From Elusimicrobiota bacterium (GTDB taxonomy: Bacteria; Elusimicrobiota; Elusimicrobia; Elusimicrobiales; UBA9959): a DNA stretch of 7,402 nucleotides. Of this stretch, positions 1 through 6,153 are shown piece after piece (the stretch's first letter is position 1; every line of letters begins with the position of its first letter). Below the pieces are notes generated by a model. That model searched no databases. It saw only the letters and a list, made by a program, of their open reading frames with translations, and was not told where the DNA came from. The stretch spans positions 1 through 7,402 of the forward strand of contig DNQL01000161.1 of the NCBI GenBank assembly GCA_003500765.1. The letters run 5' to 3'. The position numbers and the translations under genes are program-made.

Positions 1-506
1 AGCAGGCCGGACAGCCCGGCCGCGGGGCGGGGGCGGGCCTGGAAGTACACACCTGGGAGGACCTCTCTCCTTTCGCCAGCATAGCCCGCATGGTCACGCT
101 GCTCATAGTGGTGGTGCGGCTGGTGCTGGTCTTTATCGTCCTGGTCAGCGTGCTCAATGTGATGATGATGTCGGTCTATGAGCGCGTAGGCGAGATAGGC
201 ACCATGGCTTCCATAGGCGTGCAGCCCGGCCGCATACTCGCGCTGTTCCTCACCGAAGGCCTGCTGCTGGGCCTATTCAGCGGCGTCATCGGCGCGGCGG
301 CGGGTTCCGCCATACTGCTGCTGCTCAGGGCTATGAAGATCCCTTTCACCTTCGGCAACATGGATCTGGTCCTCTCTCCGTCGGTGCCGGCGGGGGAAGT
401 GGGGCTGGCCCTGGCGGTAGTGATACTTATTTCGGCGCTGGCCAGCCTGCAGCCCGCCCGTAAGGCTTCCAGGATGGAGCCGGTGGACGCGCTGCGCCAC
501 GTTTGA
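1..506 (+). CDS. FtsX/MacB-family ABC transporter permease, C-terminal part (5' end outside window)
   Basis: The reading frame is open from base 3, before the first internal ATG at 90, so this is the tail of a longer gene. The translated residues before that ATG (LEVHTWEDLSPFASIARMV) match the end of the periplasmic region that precedes the second transmembrane segment in FtsX-family permeases. Three hydrophobic stretches follow (about 90-170, 225-310 and 400-460). The first is followed by the family signature ERVGEIGTMASIGVQPGRI, and the protein ends with QPARKASRMEPVDALRHV, the usual closing motif of LolC/LolE/MacB-type permeases. Such proteins work with a LolD/MacB-type ATPase in the inner membrane and drive periplasmic mechanotransmission or lipoprotein release rather than classic transport. 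The gene ends 13 bp before a LolA-like gene, so the two are probably co-transcribed. The family is clear; the substrate cannot be told. Confidence 0.92.
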   Translation, partial: QAGQPGRGAGAGLEVHTWEDLSPFASIARMVTLLIVVVRLVLVFIVLVSVLNVMMMSVYERVGEIGTMASIGVQPGRILALFLTEGLLLGLFSGVIGAAAGSAILLLLRAMKIPFTFGNMDLVLSPSVPAGEVGLALAVVILISALASLQPARKASRMEPVDALRHV

Positions 507-519
507 CGAGGAGAAAGAG

Positions 520-1254
520 ATGAAAATATTGAAAATACTGATGGTCCCTGCGTTGCTGGCCGCGGCCCTGCCAGCGGCCGCGCTCGACGGCGAGGCGCTG
601 CTCAAAAGGATAGACGGCAAGCTGATGCCGCCCAGCTACGAGTCCTACCGCAAGCTGATCAATATCGAGCCCGACGGCAAGAAGAAGGAATTCATCTTCT
701 ACTCGGTCAAGAAAGGCCGGGATTCCATGGCCATGCTCTACCTGGCGCCGGCCAGCGACAAGGGCCGCAGCACGCTGCGCCTGGGCGACAATATGTGGCT
801 ATATATCCCCAATGTAGGCCGGCCCATGCGCATCACCAGCCTGCAGTCGGTCACAGGCGGCGTCTTCAATAACGCCGATATCATGCAGGTGGATTACGCG
901 GCCGAATATTCGGTGAAGTCGGCCAGCAGGACCGCCGGCGGCTACCTGCTGGACCTCAAGGCCAGAACCAAGGCCGTGGCATACGACAGCCTTAAGATGT
1001 GGGCCAAGTCGGATGAGACGCTCGAAAAGATAGAGTGCTATTCGGCCAGCGGCATGCTGATAAAGACGCTGGAGTTCAAGGAGCCCAAGGATTTCGGCGG
1101 CGGCTTCACCCGCCCGTCGGTAATGGAGACCCACAGCCCGCTCTACAAGGGTTATAAGTCGGTCATGATCTACTCGCAGGTGAAGGCCCGCGAGTTCAAG
1201 GACGAGGTCTTCACCACGGGCTATATGGGCAAACTGGAGACCCTGCGAAAGTGA
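520..1254 (+). CDS. LolA-like outer membrane lipoprotein-sorting family protein (periplasmic)
   Basis: A 244-residue protein with a Sec signal peptide (MKILKILMVPALLAAALPAAA, probable cleavage after Ala21). The mature part is rich in beta strands. Residues about 76-125 (YLAPASDKGRSTLRLGDNMW, then YIPNVGRPMRI and GGVFNNADIMQVDY) match the conserved core of the LolA-like 'outer membrane lipoprotein-sorting protein' family (Pfam PF17131 type), which shares the LolA/LolB hydrophobic-cavity fold. The start has a good ribosome binding site, GAGGAG at 508-513, with 6 bp spacing. Members of this family are commonly encoded beside FtsX/MacB-type permeases and an outer-membrane protein, as here. The likely role is to carry a lipid or lipoprotein across the periplasm from the permease; this is inferred from family and context. 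It is not canonical LolA, being longer and divergent. Confidence 0.85.
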   Translation: MKILKILMVPALLAAALPAAALDGEALLKRIDGKLMPPSYESYRKLINIEPDGKKKEFIFYSVKKGRDSMAMLYLAPASDKGRSTLRLGDNMWLYIPNVGRPMRITSLQSVTGGVFNNADIMQVDYAAEYSVKSASRTAGGYLLDLKARTKAVAYDSLKMWAKSDETLEKIECYSASGMLIKTLEFKEPKDFGGGFTRPSVMETHSPLYKGYKSVMIYSQVKAREFKDEVFTTGYMGKLETLRK

Positions 1255-2525
1255 AATTACGGCTGGCCCTCCTTCTGCTGCTCGCCCCGGGGCTTGCCGC
1301 CGCCGGCGAGTACGATTTCGACATACCCGGCTCCGCGGATTCCGCGGCCCCGCGGCTGGAACTTTCCGGGAACATGGACGCCCGGTATATCCTCGTCGAT
1401 ATGAGGCGGGATTCGCCGCTTTACGCCCTGCAGTATTACGGCCAGGACCCGGCGGGCCTGCTCTCGCAGTACAGGCTGGACCTTTACCTGGGCGGCGATT
1501 ACCGCTCGGGGCCGCTGTCCTTCCGGGCCCGCACCTACTCGCAATATCACAGCGAGGAGGAGAGCGACCTCTCGCTGCACGAACTTTACGGCTCGCTGGC
1601 GCTGGGCGACCGGGGCTCGCTCACCGCCGGTAAGCGCATGTACAGCTGGGGCAAGGGCTACGCCTTCAACCCTGCCGGCTTCGTCAACCCGGTAAAGGAC
1701 CCCGAGAACCCGGAACTGGCCCAGGCCGGCCTGATGTCCTTCGCTTACCAGTACATACGCAGCTTCTCCGGCGGCCCGGTCTCCAACGCGGCCCTGGACC
1801 TTATCGCCGTCCCGTCGGCGGAGACGCTCAACGCCCAGAATTCCGAGGCCCGCGACACCGACCTCGCCGCTAAACTGTCGTTCCTGGCCTGGGACACCGA
1901 CCTGGACCTGATGGGATACGCCAGTCGCGTCAACCCGGAGCGGGTGGGCGCCGGCCTGTCGCGCAACCTCGGCCCCGCGCTGGAAGTGCACGGCGAATAC
2001 GCCCGTTTCCACAATAAGACCCGCCGCACCGTGGCCGCCGGTACCGTAGTCGCCGGCGAGACCGACGGCGAAGACTGGCTGGTGGGCCTGCGCTGGCTCA
2101 ATAACTGGAACATGACCACGATAGCCGAATATTACCGCAACGGGGCCGGCCTGAGCGAGGGGGAATACGGCGCCTACTCGGATTTCCTGGAAGCCGCCGC
2201 AGTTTCCGGCAGTTCGGTCACGGCCGCTTCGGCGCTGTCCCAGGCCAGGAGCGGCTTCGGCGGCTCCAACCTGATGCGGGACTATCTCTACCTCAAGGTC
2301 TCCATGCCGGAGCCCTTCGGCTGGCTATACTTCACGCCGTCGGCCTATGTAATGGTCAACGCCGCCGACGGCAGCTGGCTGGCCGGTCTGCCGCTTTCGT
2401 ATAAGCCCGTGACTAATTTCGAATTCATAGCCTGGCCGGTGTTCACCGGCGGCGGCCGCGGCACCGAGTTCGGCGACCGGCAGGCCGCGGCCAAGCTGGA
2501 CCTGTGGCTGCGTTTCTACTTCTGA
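1251..2525 (+). CDS. Predicted outer-membrane beta-barrel protein
   Basis: A 424-residue protein starting at GTG 1251, inside the stop of the preceding gene (GTGA overlap). This implies translational coupling; the only upstream Shine-Dalgarno-like GGAG (1236-1239) is 11 bp away. It has a short signal peptide (MKLRLALLLLLAPGLAAA, cleavage near residue 18). The mature chain has repeated amphipathic segments rich in Tyr, Trp, Leu and Gly and ends in LDLWLRFYF. The terminal Phe with alternating aromatics is the usual BAM signal of outer-membrane barrels. A distinctive stretch at residues 132-156 (SWGKGYAFNP, then NPVKDPENPEL) resembles motifs in porin-like barrels encoded with LolA-like and MacB-like genes. 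It is therefore the likely outer-membrane end of that pathway. No enzymatic motif is visible. The barrel class is well supported; the specific family and cargo are not. Confidence 0.8.
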   Translation: MKLRLALLLLLAPGLAAAGEYDFDIPGSADSAAPRLELSGNMDARYILVDMRRDSPLYALQYYGQDPAGLLSQYRLDLYLGGDYRSGPLSFRARTYSQYHSEEESDLSLHELYGSLALGDRGSLTAGKRMYSWGKGYAFNPAGFVNPVKDPENPELAQAGLMSFAYQYIRSFSGGPVSNAALDLIAVPSAETLNAQNSEARDTDLAAKLSFLAWDTDLDLMGYASRVNPERVGAGLSRNLGPALEVHGEYARFHNKTRRTVAAGTVVAGETDGEDWLVGLRWLNNWNMTTIAEYYRNGAGLSEGEYGAYSDFLEAAAVSGSSVTAASALSQARSGFGGSNLMRDYLYLKVSMPEPFGWLYFTPSAYVMVNAADGSWLAGLPLSYKPVTNFEFIAWPVFTGGGRGTEFGDRQAAAKLDLWLRFYF

Positions 2526-2536
2526 CCCGGCGGCCC

Positions 2537-2570
2537 GGCCGCGCGGCCTCCCTCGGCGTCCGTTTTTCTT
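2537..2570 (+). terminator. Possible weak transcription terminator after the envelope operon
   Basis: A perfect 12-base GC palindrome (GGCCGCGCGGCC, 2537-2548) lies just after the stop of the beta-barrel gene. A T-rich run (TTTTTCTT, 2563-2570) follows, but about 14 bases separate the stem from the T run, and the T run merges with the -35 box of the next promoter. This is not a textbook intrinsic terminator. Confidence 0.25.
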
Positions 2571-2598
2571 GACACTCCCGCCGTATAAAGTGTACTAT
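2569..2598 (+). promoter_or_regulatory. Sigma70-type promoter for the Fur-family regulator and downstream operon
   Basis: A consensus -35 box TTGACA (2569-2574) is followed after 18 bp by a -10 box TACTAT (2593-2598). Transcription would start near 2604-2606, only about 15 bases before the proposed ATG at 2620. The -10 box overlaps the left edge of the palindromic operator, so a bound repressor would block RNA polymerase. No other comparably good promoter was seen before the downstream genes, so this one may drive everything to the end of the window. Confidence 0.7.
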
Positions 2599-2615
2599 TG
2601 AGAATAATTCTCAAT
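2597..2615. promoter_or_regulatory. Fur-type operator: perfect 19-bp inverted repeat
   Basis: The sequence ATTGAGAATAATTCTCAAT is a perfect 9-1-9 palindrome with a central A. Its 7-1-7 core (TGAGAAT-A-ATTCTCA) differs from the classical Fur core TGATAAT-N-ATTATCA by one symmetrical base per half. It overlaps the -10 box and the predicted transcription start, and it ends 4 bases before the ATG of a Fur-family regulator. This arrangement fits negative autoregulation. Whether the effector is iron, manganese, zinc or peroxide cannot be read from the site. Confidence 0.82.
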
Positions 2616-2619
2616 AACT

Positions 2620-3105
2620 ATGCACAGAAGAAAAGACCACGACCCTAATTGCTGCTGCCGCCGCGTGAGCGGACACGGCAGGCGCATGACTCCGCCCCGC
2701 CACGCCGTCCTGGACGCGCTGAGCGAAAGGGGGGATCATCTTACCGCCGAACAGGTGTTCAGGAAGGCCTCCCGCCGCTGTCCCAACATAGGCCTGGCTA
2801 CCGTTTACAGGACACTGGAGCTCTTCACCCGCCTGGGCATGGTCAGCAAGTTCGACACCGGCGACGACAAGGCTCGCTATGAATTCGCCGATCCCACCGG
2901 AGAGAAGGGCCATCATCACCACCTGGTCTGCACCGCCTGCCGGAAAATAGTCGACTACAAGGATTTTATAAAGGAGGAGACCGAACTGCTCCGGAAAACG
3001 GAGGAGGGTCTCGCCAAAAAATACGGCTTCCGTATCGACAGCCACATTATCCAGTTCCACGGCCTTTGCCCGGACTGCCGTGAATCGATTTCCCGTATGG
3101 AGTGA
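2620..3105 (+). CDS. Fur-family metal-responsive transcriptional regulator (Fur/PerR/Zur type)
   Basis: A 161-residue protein with the full Fur layout. An N-terminal winged helix covers about residues 23-90, with recognition-helix motif NIGLATVYRTLELF at 56-69. A C-terminal dimerization and metal domain follows. Visible metal-site residues are Glu88, the His98-101 run (HHHHLVC), His142 and His147. Two CxxC pairs, Cys104/107 and Cys150/153, form the usual structural zinc site. The protein binds an operator as a dimer when metal is bound, and the palindrome just upstream suggests it represses its own operon. The subtype is not settled. The start is uncertain: ATG 2620 has no Shine-Dalgarno and would leave a roughly 15-nt leader. 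GTG 2665 is in frame and would still keep the whole winged helix, while ATG 2686 would begin at its very edge. The first 22 residues are odd, with basic residues and a Cys11-13 triplet. Confidence 0.92.
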   Translation: MHRRKDHDPNCCCRRVSGHGRRMTPPRHAVLDALSERGDHLTAEQVFRKASRRCPNIGLATVYRTLELFTRLGMVSKFDTGDDKARYEFADPTGEKGHHHHLVCTACRKIVDYKDFIKEETELLRKTEEGLAKKYGFRIDSHIIQFHGLCPDCRESISRME

Positions 3106-3142
3106 AGACAGTCGTTAAGCACGCCAAGGAGGAACTTCAAAG

Positions 3143-3643
3143 ATGATCATCACTATAGTCTTAACAGCCGCCATCGCAGTCGTTTTGATGTATGTCAGGG
3201 TCCGCTTCCTGGACCTGATGGTAAAAGAGATACGCAGCCCTTTCGATTTCGATGAGACCATCGCGAGACTCACCAGTTCCATCGGTTCCAGGAAAGGCTG
3301 GCACGTTTTCAACGTGGTAGATCAGGGTGGTGAGATAATCCGCAACGGCGGCGATGACGTCGGCCGCATAACCGTCCTGCAGTATTGTCACGGCGCTTTA
3401 GCGTCGAGGATGTTCCTTGCGGACGAGCGGAAGAAGATCTCCGTCTTCTCTCCCAAGACCATGTCGGTTTATCAGAAGAACGACGGCGCGACTTATGTGT
3501 CCATGATGAACGGGGAGCTGATGCTGCTGATGGCTTCCGGCGAGATGAAAGAGATAATCGAGGACGTTTCCGCGGAAGTTAAGACCATCATGTCGGTGTT
3601 TCGGAAAACCCCGGCGGCGGAGCCAGCCGGAGTGAATTCTTGA
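3143..3643 (+). CDS. DUF302 domain protein with N-terminal membrane anchor
   Basis: A 166-residue protein whose first 20 or so residues (MIITIVLTAAIAVVLMYVRV) form a transmembrane anchor. A DUF302-type domain at about 33-140 follows. Supporting features are SPFDFDETIARL, the G-W pair at 52-53 (KGWHVFNVVD), the YCHGALASRMF segment at 81-91 where other members usually have a Cys-Asn-Pro, and the SVYQKNDGATYVSMMN block at 108-123. The tail from about 154 is short and disordered (Pro/Ala rich). The start is fixed by a strong ribosome binding site, AAGGAGG at 3126-3132. DUF302 has no established biochemical function; members often occur near sulfur, metal or redox genes. The gene is 37 bp after the Fur-family gene and is probably in its operon. 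Cys82 and His83 are candidate ligand residues, but that is speculation. Confidence 0.82.
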   Translation: MIITIVLTAAIAVVLMYVRVRFLDLMVKEIRSPFDFDETIARLTSSIGSRKGWHVFNVVDQGGEIIRNGGDDVGRITVLQYCHGALASRMFLADERKKISVFSPKTMSVYQKNDGATYVSMMNGELMLLMASGEMKEIIEDVSAEVKTIMSVFRKTPAAEPAGVNS

Positions 3644-3704
3644 AAACGGGTGGCCGCGAGCCGTTCCGGCGGCGTGGGAGAATAAGTAAAAAGGGAGAAC
3701 CAAT

Positions 3705-4079
3705 ATGAAAATAGGCGTAACTCTTAACGACGGCAAAGGTCTCGACAGCGAGGTCTGCGCGCATTTCGGGCAGTGTTCCCATTTCCTCATCGTGGAGGCG
3801 GAGGGAGACAAGATCAAAAGCTCCAAGGTGGTCGAGAATACGGCCGTTCACGGCGGCGGCGGCTGCACGGCCGTCACCGAGATACTCCAGTACGGCATAA
3901 CCCATGTAATAGCGGGCGGCATGGGCATGGGCGCGCAGAACAAGTTCGCCGCCGCGGGAGTGCCGATATTCGGCTTCTGCGGCCGGGCTGAGGACGCCGT
4001 CAAGGAACTGCTGGGCAGCAAGCTAGGCGGCATAGATCCCTGCAAGGACCACGGCCACGACGGGAATTGCGGCCATTAA
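3705..4079 (+). CDS. NifX/NifB-C-terminal-like (dinitrogenase FeMo-cofactor family) protein with Cys/His tail; ORP/MTH1175-like
   Basis: A 124-residue protein with the single RNase H-like fold domain of the Fe-Mo cofactor-binding family (Pfam PF02579). Signature elements are the opening MKIGVTLNDGKGLDSEVCAHFG, the phenylalanine-rich strand SHFLIVEAE, the HGGGG turn at 49-53, GITHVIAGGMGMGAQNKF at 64-81 and the closing LLGSKLGG. No radical SAM domain is present, so it is not NifB. Relatives include MTH1175 and the Desulfovibrio orange protein ORP, which holds a Mo-Cu sulfide cluster. After the domain there is a 12-residue tail with Cys113, His116, His118, Cys122 and His124, a likely metal-binding extension; Cys18, Cys24, Cys54 and Cys92 are also present. 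The ribosome binding site is AAGGGAG at 3691-3697. The stop abuts the ATG of the first ATPase with no gap. The bound cofactor is unknown. Confidence 0.9.
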   Translation: MKIGVTLNDGKGLDSEVCAHFGQCSHFLIVEAEGDKIKSSKVVENTAVHGGGGCTAVTEILQYGITHVIAGGMGMGAQNKFAAAGVPIFGFCGRAEDAVKELLGSKLGGIDPCKDHGHDGNCGH

Positions 4080-4919
4080 ATGAAACTCGCGGTAGCCAGC
4101 GGAAAGGGCGGCACGGGGAAGACCAGCCTCGCCTGCGCGCTAGCGCGGGCCCTGGGGCCCCGCGCCGCCCTGCTGGACTGCGACGTGGAGGAGCCCAACG
4201 CCGGCATCTTCCTCAGGCCCGCCATAGATTCCGAAACCACGATAACCTCGCTGGTGCCGGTCATAGACGCCGCGAAATGCAAGGGGCATGGCCGCTGCCA
4301 GGAGGTCTGCGAGTACAACGCGATAAAACTTTTCAACGGCAAGCCGTATCTTTTCGATCATCTCTGCCATTCCTGCGGCGGCTGCGCCCTGGCTTGTCCC
4401 GAGGGGGCCATAACCGAGCGCCCGCGCCCGATAGGCGTGACCAGGACGGGCATGGCCGGGGATATCTTCTTCGCCGACGGTATACTGAATATTGGCGAGG
4501 CCGCCCCCGTCCCGCTGATAAAAGCGGTCAAGCGCCTGGCCCCGCCGGACCGCGACCTCATCATCGACTGTCCGCCTGGCACCTCCTGCCCTATGATAAA
4601 CGCCGTCAAGGGCTCCGATTTCTGCCTGCTGGTAAGCGAGCCCACGCCCTTCGGCCTCAGCGACCTCAAGATAGCCGTGGAGACGCTGCGCAGGATAAAT
4701 ATCCCGCACGCCCTTATCATCAACCGTTCCGATAAAGGGGACGGGGCCATGGAGCGCTGGTGCGCGGAGGAGAAGATCGAGATACTCCTGAAGATCCCTT
4801 TCGACATCGAGATAGCCCGGGCCTATTCCCGCGGCGAGACCATGCTGGAGGCGCGGCCGGAGTACGCTGCCGCCCTCTGCTCCATCTTTTCCCGTCTGCG
4901 AGTGGAGGCGGAAACATGA
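4080..4919 (+). CDS. Mrp/MinD-type P-loop ATPase with inserted ferredoxin domain (first of a pair; one cluster Cys replaced by His)
   Basis: A 279-residue SIMIBI-class ATPase. A deviant Walker A (SGKGGTGKTS, residues 7-16, with signature Lys9 and catalytic Lys14) is followed by the DCD switch I at 33-35 and switch II IIDCPPG at 161-167. Between them, residues about 64-110 hold a two-cluster ferredoxin insertion. The second motif is complete (Cys96, 99, 102 then Cys106-Pro). The first reads Cys67-x2-His70-x2-Cys73-x3-Cys77, with His (CAT at 4287-4289) where the family has Cys, and Glu instead of Pro after Cys77. The family is related to Mrp/NBP35 Fe-S carriers, and paired copies occur in the Desulfovibrio orp cluster. 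The gene starts directly at the stop of the NifX-like gene with no good Shine-Dalgarno, so translation is probably coupled. It is likely cytoplasmic and a partner of the next gene product. Confidence 0.93.
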   Translation: MKLAVASGKGGTGKTSLACALARALGPRAALLDCDVEEPNAGIFLRPAIDSETTITSLVPVIDAAKCKGHGRCQEVCEYNAIKLFNGKPYLFDHLCHSCGGCALACPEGAITERPRPIGVTRTGMAGDIFFADGILNIGEAAPVPLIKAVKRLAPPDRDLIIDCPPGTSCPMINAVKGSDFCLLVSEPTPFGLSDLKIAVETLRRINIPHALIINRSDKGDGAMERWCAEEKIEILLKIPFDIEIARAYSRGETMLEARPEYAAALCSIFSRLRVEAET

Positions 4920-5776
4920 AACAGGTACTGGTGATAAGCGGCAAGGGCGGCACCGGCAAGACCACGCTGGCCGGGGTTTTCGCGCGGCTGGCCGCGCCCT
5001 GCGTCATGGCCGATTGCGACGTGGACGCCGCCGACCTGCACATCATCCTTTCGCCGGAAAAGGCCGAAGAGAAGGAATTCTTCGGCGGTTCCAAGGCCCG
5101 CATAGACCCGGCCGCCTGCATTTCCTGCGGCGCCTGCGCCCGGGTCTGCCGTTACGGGGCCGTGCGCGCGAACCCCTATTCGATAGACCATACGGCCTGC
5201 GAGGGCTGCGGCGTATGCGTCTGGAACTGCCCCGCGAAGGCCATAGTTTTCGAAAAAGCGCTCAGCGGGCGCTGGGGCGTCTCTTCCTGCCGCTTCGGGA
5301 CTTTCGCCGGCGCGCGGCTGGAACCCGCCGAGGAGAATTCCGGCAAGCTGGTCGCTCTCATACGTGGCGAAGCCAAAAAAGCGGCCGAGGCCGCGGGAGC
5401 GAAGTGGGTGATACTCGACGGGCCGCCCGGCATAGGCTGCCCGGTGCTGGCCTCCATCGGGGGGGTGGACGCCGCCGTCGCCGTGGCCGAACCGACCCTT
5501 TCCGGCATACACGATTTCGGGCGCCTGGCCGAACTGCTCACGAAGCAGGGGATAAAAGGCTGGCTGCTGGTCAATAAATGGGACCTCAATCCGGAGAAGA
5601 CGGAGGAACTGGAAAAGCTCGCCGCCGGCTTCGGCTTCGGCCTCCTGGGACGCGTTCCTTTCGACGATAAGATAACCGAGGCACTGCTGACCCTGCGGAC
5701 CGCGGGCGAAGATTTCCCGGGTCCCGCCGCCGACGCCATGGCCGGCGCCTGGAAAAAACTGGCGGAGTCGCTATGA
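4916..5776 (+). CDS. Mrp/MinD-type P-loop ATPase with inserted 2[4Fe-4S] ferredoxin domain (second of a pair)
   Basis: A 286-residue paralogue of the preceding protein with the same plan: Walker A SGKGGTGKTT at 8-17, DCDVDAADLH after residue 32, switch II ILDGPPGIGCP at 166-176, and a ferredoxin insertion at about 65-110. Both cluster motifs are complete here (Cys68/71/74/78 and Cys95/98/101/105). The insertion can host two [4Fe-4S] clusters, and ATP binding may gate electron or cluster transfer; that mechanism is inferred from Mrp/NBP35 and nitrogenase-Fe-protein relatives. I chose ATG 4916 because it overlaps the previous stop (ATGA), has GGAGG at 4904-4908 with 7 bp spacing, and begins right at the family N-terminus. 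An in-frame ATG at 4760 would add 52 unrelated residues inside the upstream gene. Heterodimerization with the first ATPase is likely but not proven. Confidence 0.94.
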   Translation: MKQVLVISGKGGTGKTTLAGVFARLAAPCVMADCDVDAADLHIILSPEKAEEKEFFGGSKARIDPAACISCGACARVCRYGAVRANPYSIDHTACEGCGVCVWNCPAKAIVFEKALSGRWGVSSCRFGTFAGARLEPAEENSGKLVALIRGEAKKAAEAAGAKWVILDGPPGIGCPVLASIGGVDAAVAVAEPTLSGIHDFGRLAELLTKQGIKGWLLVNKWDLNPEKTEELEKLAAGFGFGLLGRVPFDDKITEALLTLRTAGEDFPGPAADAMAGAWKKLAESL

Positions 5777-6153
5777 CCAAAGAAACGGATAAGGACGAAC
5801 GCAAGATGAAGCTGGAGGAGGCCGTGAAGAAATATTCCGGCCGACTCAACGATCCCGACTCCGCTTCCAGCGTCACCGGGCCCTGCGGGGACCGGATGGA
5901 ATTCTACCTCAACTTCGACGGGGACAGGATAAAGGAAGTCCGTTTTCACGCCGAAGGCTGCGACGTGACCAGCGCCTGCGGCGCCATAGTGGCTTTCCAC
6001 GCCGACGGCCGCACGCTCGACGAGGCCTTCTTTATCTCGCCGGGCCTCCTGTTAAAGACGCTGGGCCGCGTCCCCGAGGACCACAGGCATTGCGCCATAC
6101 TGGCCTGCACCGCCTTTTTCCGGGCGGTGGCGGACCGCCTCTTGGAACCATGA
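5773..6153 (+). CDS. IscU/NifU-N-like iron-sulfur cluster scaffold protein
   Basis: A 126-residue protein of about IscU length. The three scaffold cysteines sit in recognizable contexts: GPCGD (Cys38, Asp40), AEGCD (Cys63) and HRHC (Cys107, preceded by His106). The flanking strands (MEFYLNFDGDRIKEVRFHAEGC) and helices match the IscU/NifU N-terminal fold. Two extra cysteines, Cys69 and Cys112, lie close to the active ones. The LPPVK-type HscA-binding motif that normally precedes the last cysteine is missing (VPEDHRHC instead), so HscA/HscB-dependent release is unlikely. The start overlaps the previous stop (ATGA), with GGAG at 5764-5767; an in-frame ATG at 5806 is possible but lacks a ribosome binding site. 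In context it probably builds or passes clusters to the two ferredoxin-ATPases or the NifX-like proteins. Confidence 0.87.
   Translation: MTKETDKDERKMKLEEAVKKYSGRLNDPDSASSVTGPCGDRMEFYLNFDGDRIKEVRFHAEGCDVTSACGAIVAFHADGRTLDEAFFISPGLLLKTLGRVPEDHRHCAILACTAFFRAVADRLLEP

Noticed and set aside
1257..2012. Minus-strand open frame (251 codons) opposite the beta-barrel gene
   Set aside because: The plus-strand frame has a signal peptide and barrel C-terminus, whereas the minus frame is Arg/Gly/Val-rich with no recognisable domain.
2584..2589. TATAAA as the -10 box of the promoter
   Set aside because: It is only 9 bp from the TTGACA -35 box; TACTAT at 2593-2598 has an acceptable 18-bp spacer.
3651..3675. 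Hairpin between the DUF302 and NifX-like genes as a terminator
   Set aside because: Only a 5-bp stem (GCCGC/GCGGC) with a large loop and no T run follows, so read-through is expected.
3640..3704. Separate promoter before the first NifX-like gene (TTGAAA at 3640)
   Set aside because: No -10-like box sits at proper distance; the AT-rich stretch near 3680-3700 is better explained as the ribosome binding region.
4067..4735. Plus-strand 222-codon frame overlapping the first ATPase
   Set aside because: It is an Arg/Pro-rich out-of-frame shadow of the ATPase gene.
4760..4915. Extended N-terminus for the second ATPase from ATG 4760
   Set aside because: The added residues are out-of-frame translation of the first ATPase gene, and the P-loop family begins at ATG 4916, which has a good ribosome binding site.
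5176..6000. Minus-strand open frame (274 codons) opposite the second ATPase
   Set aside because: It lies opposite a clear ATPase gene and its Ser/Pro/Ala-rich product has no family resemblance.
6090..6149. Extended N-terminus for the ZIP transporter from ATG 6090
   Set aside because: The 20 extra residues lie inside the scaffold gene and have no ZIP character; ATG 6150 fits the ATGA junction pattern.
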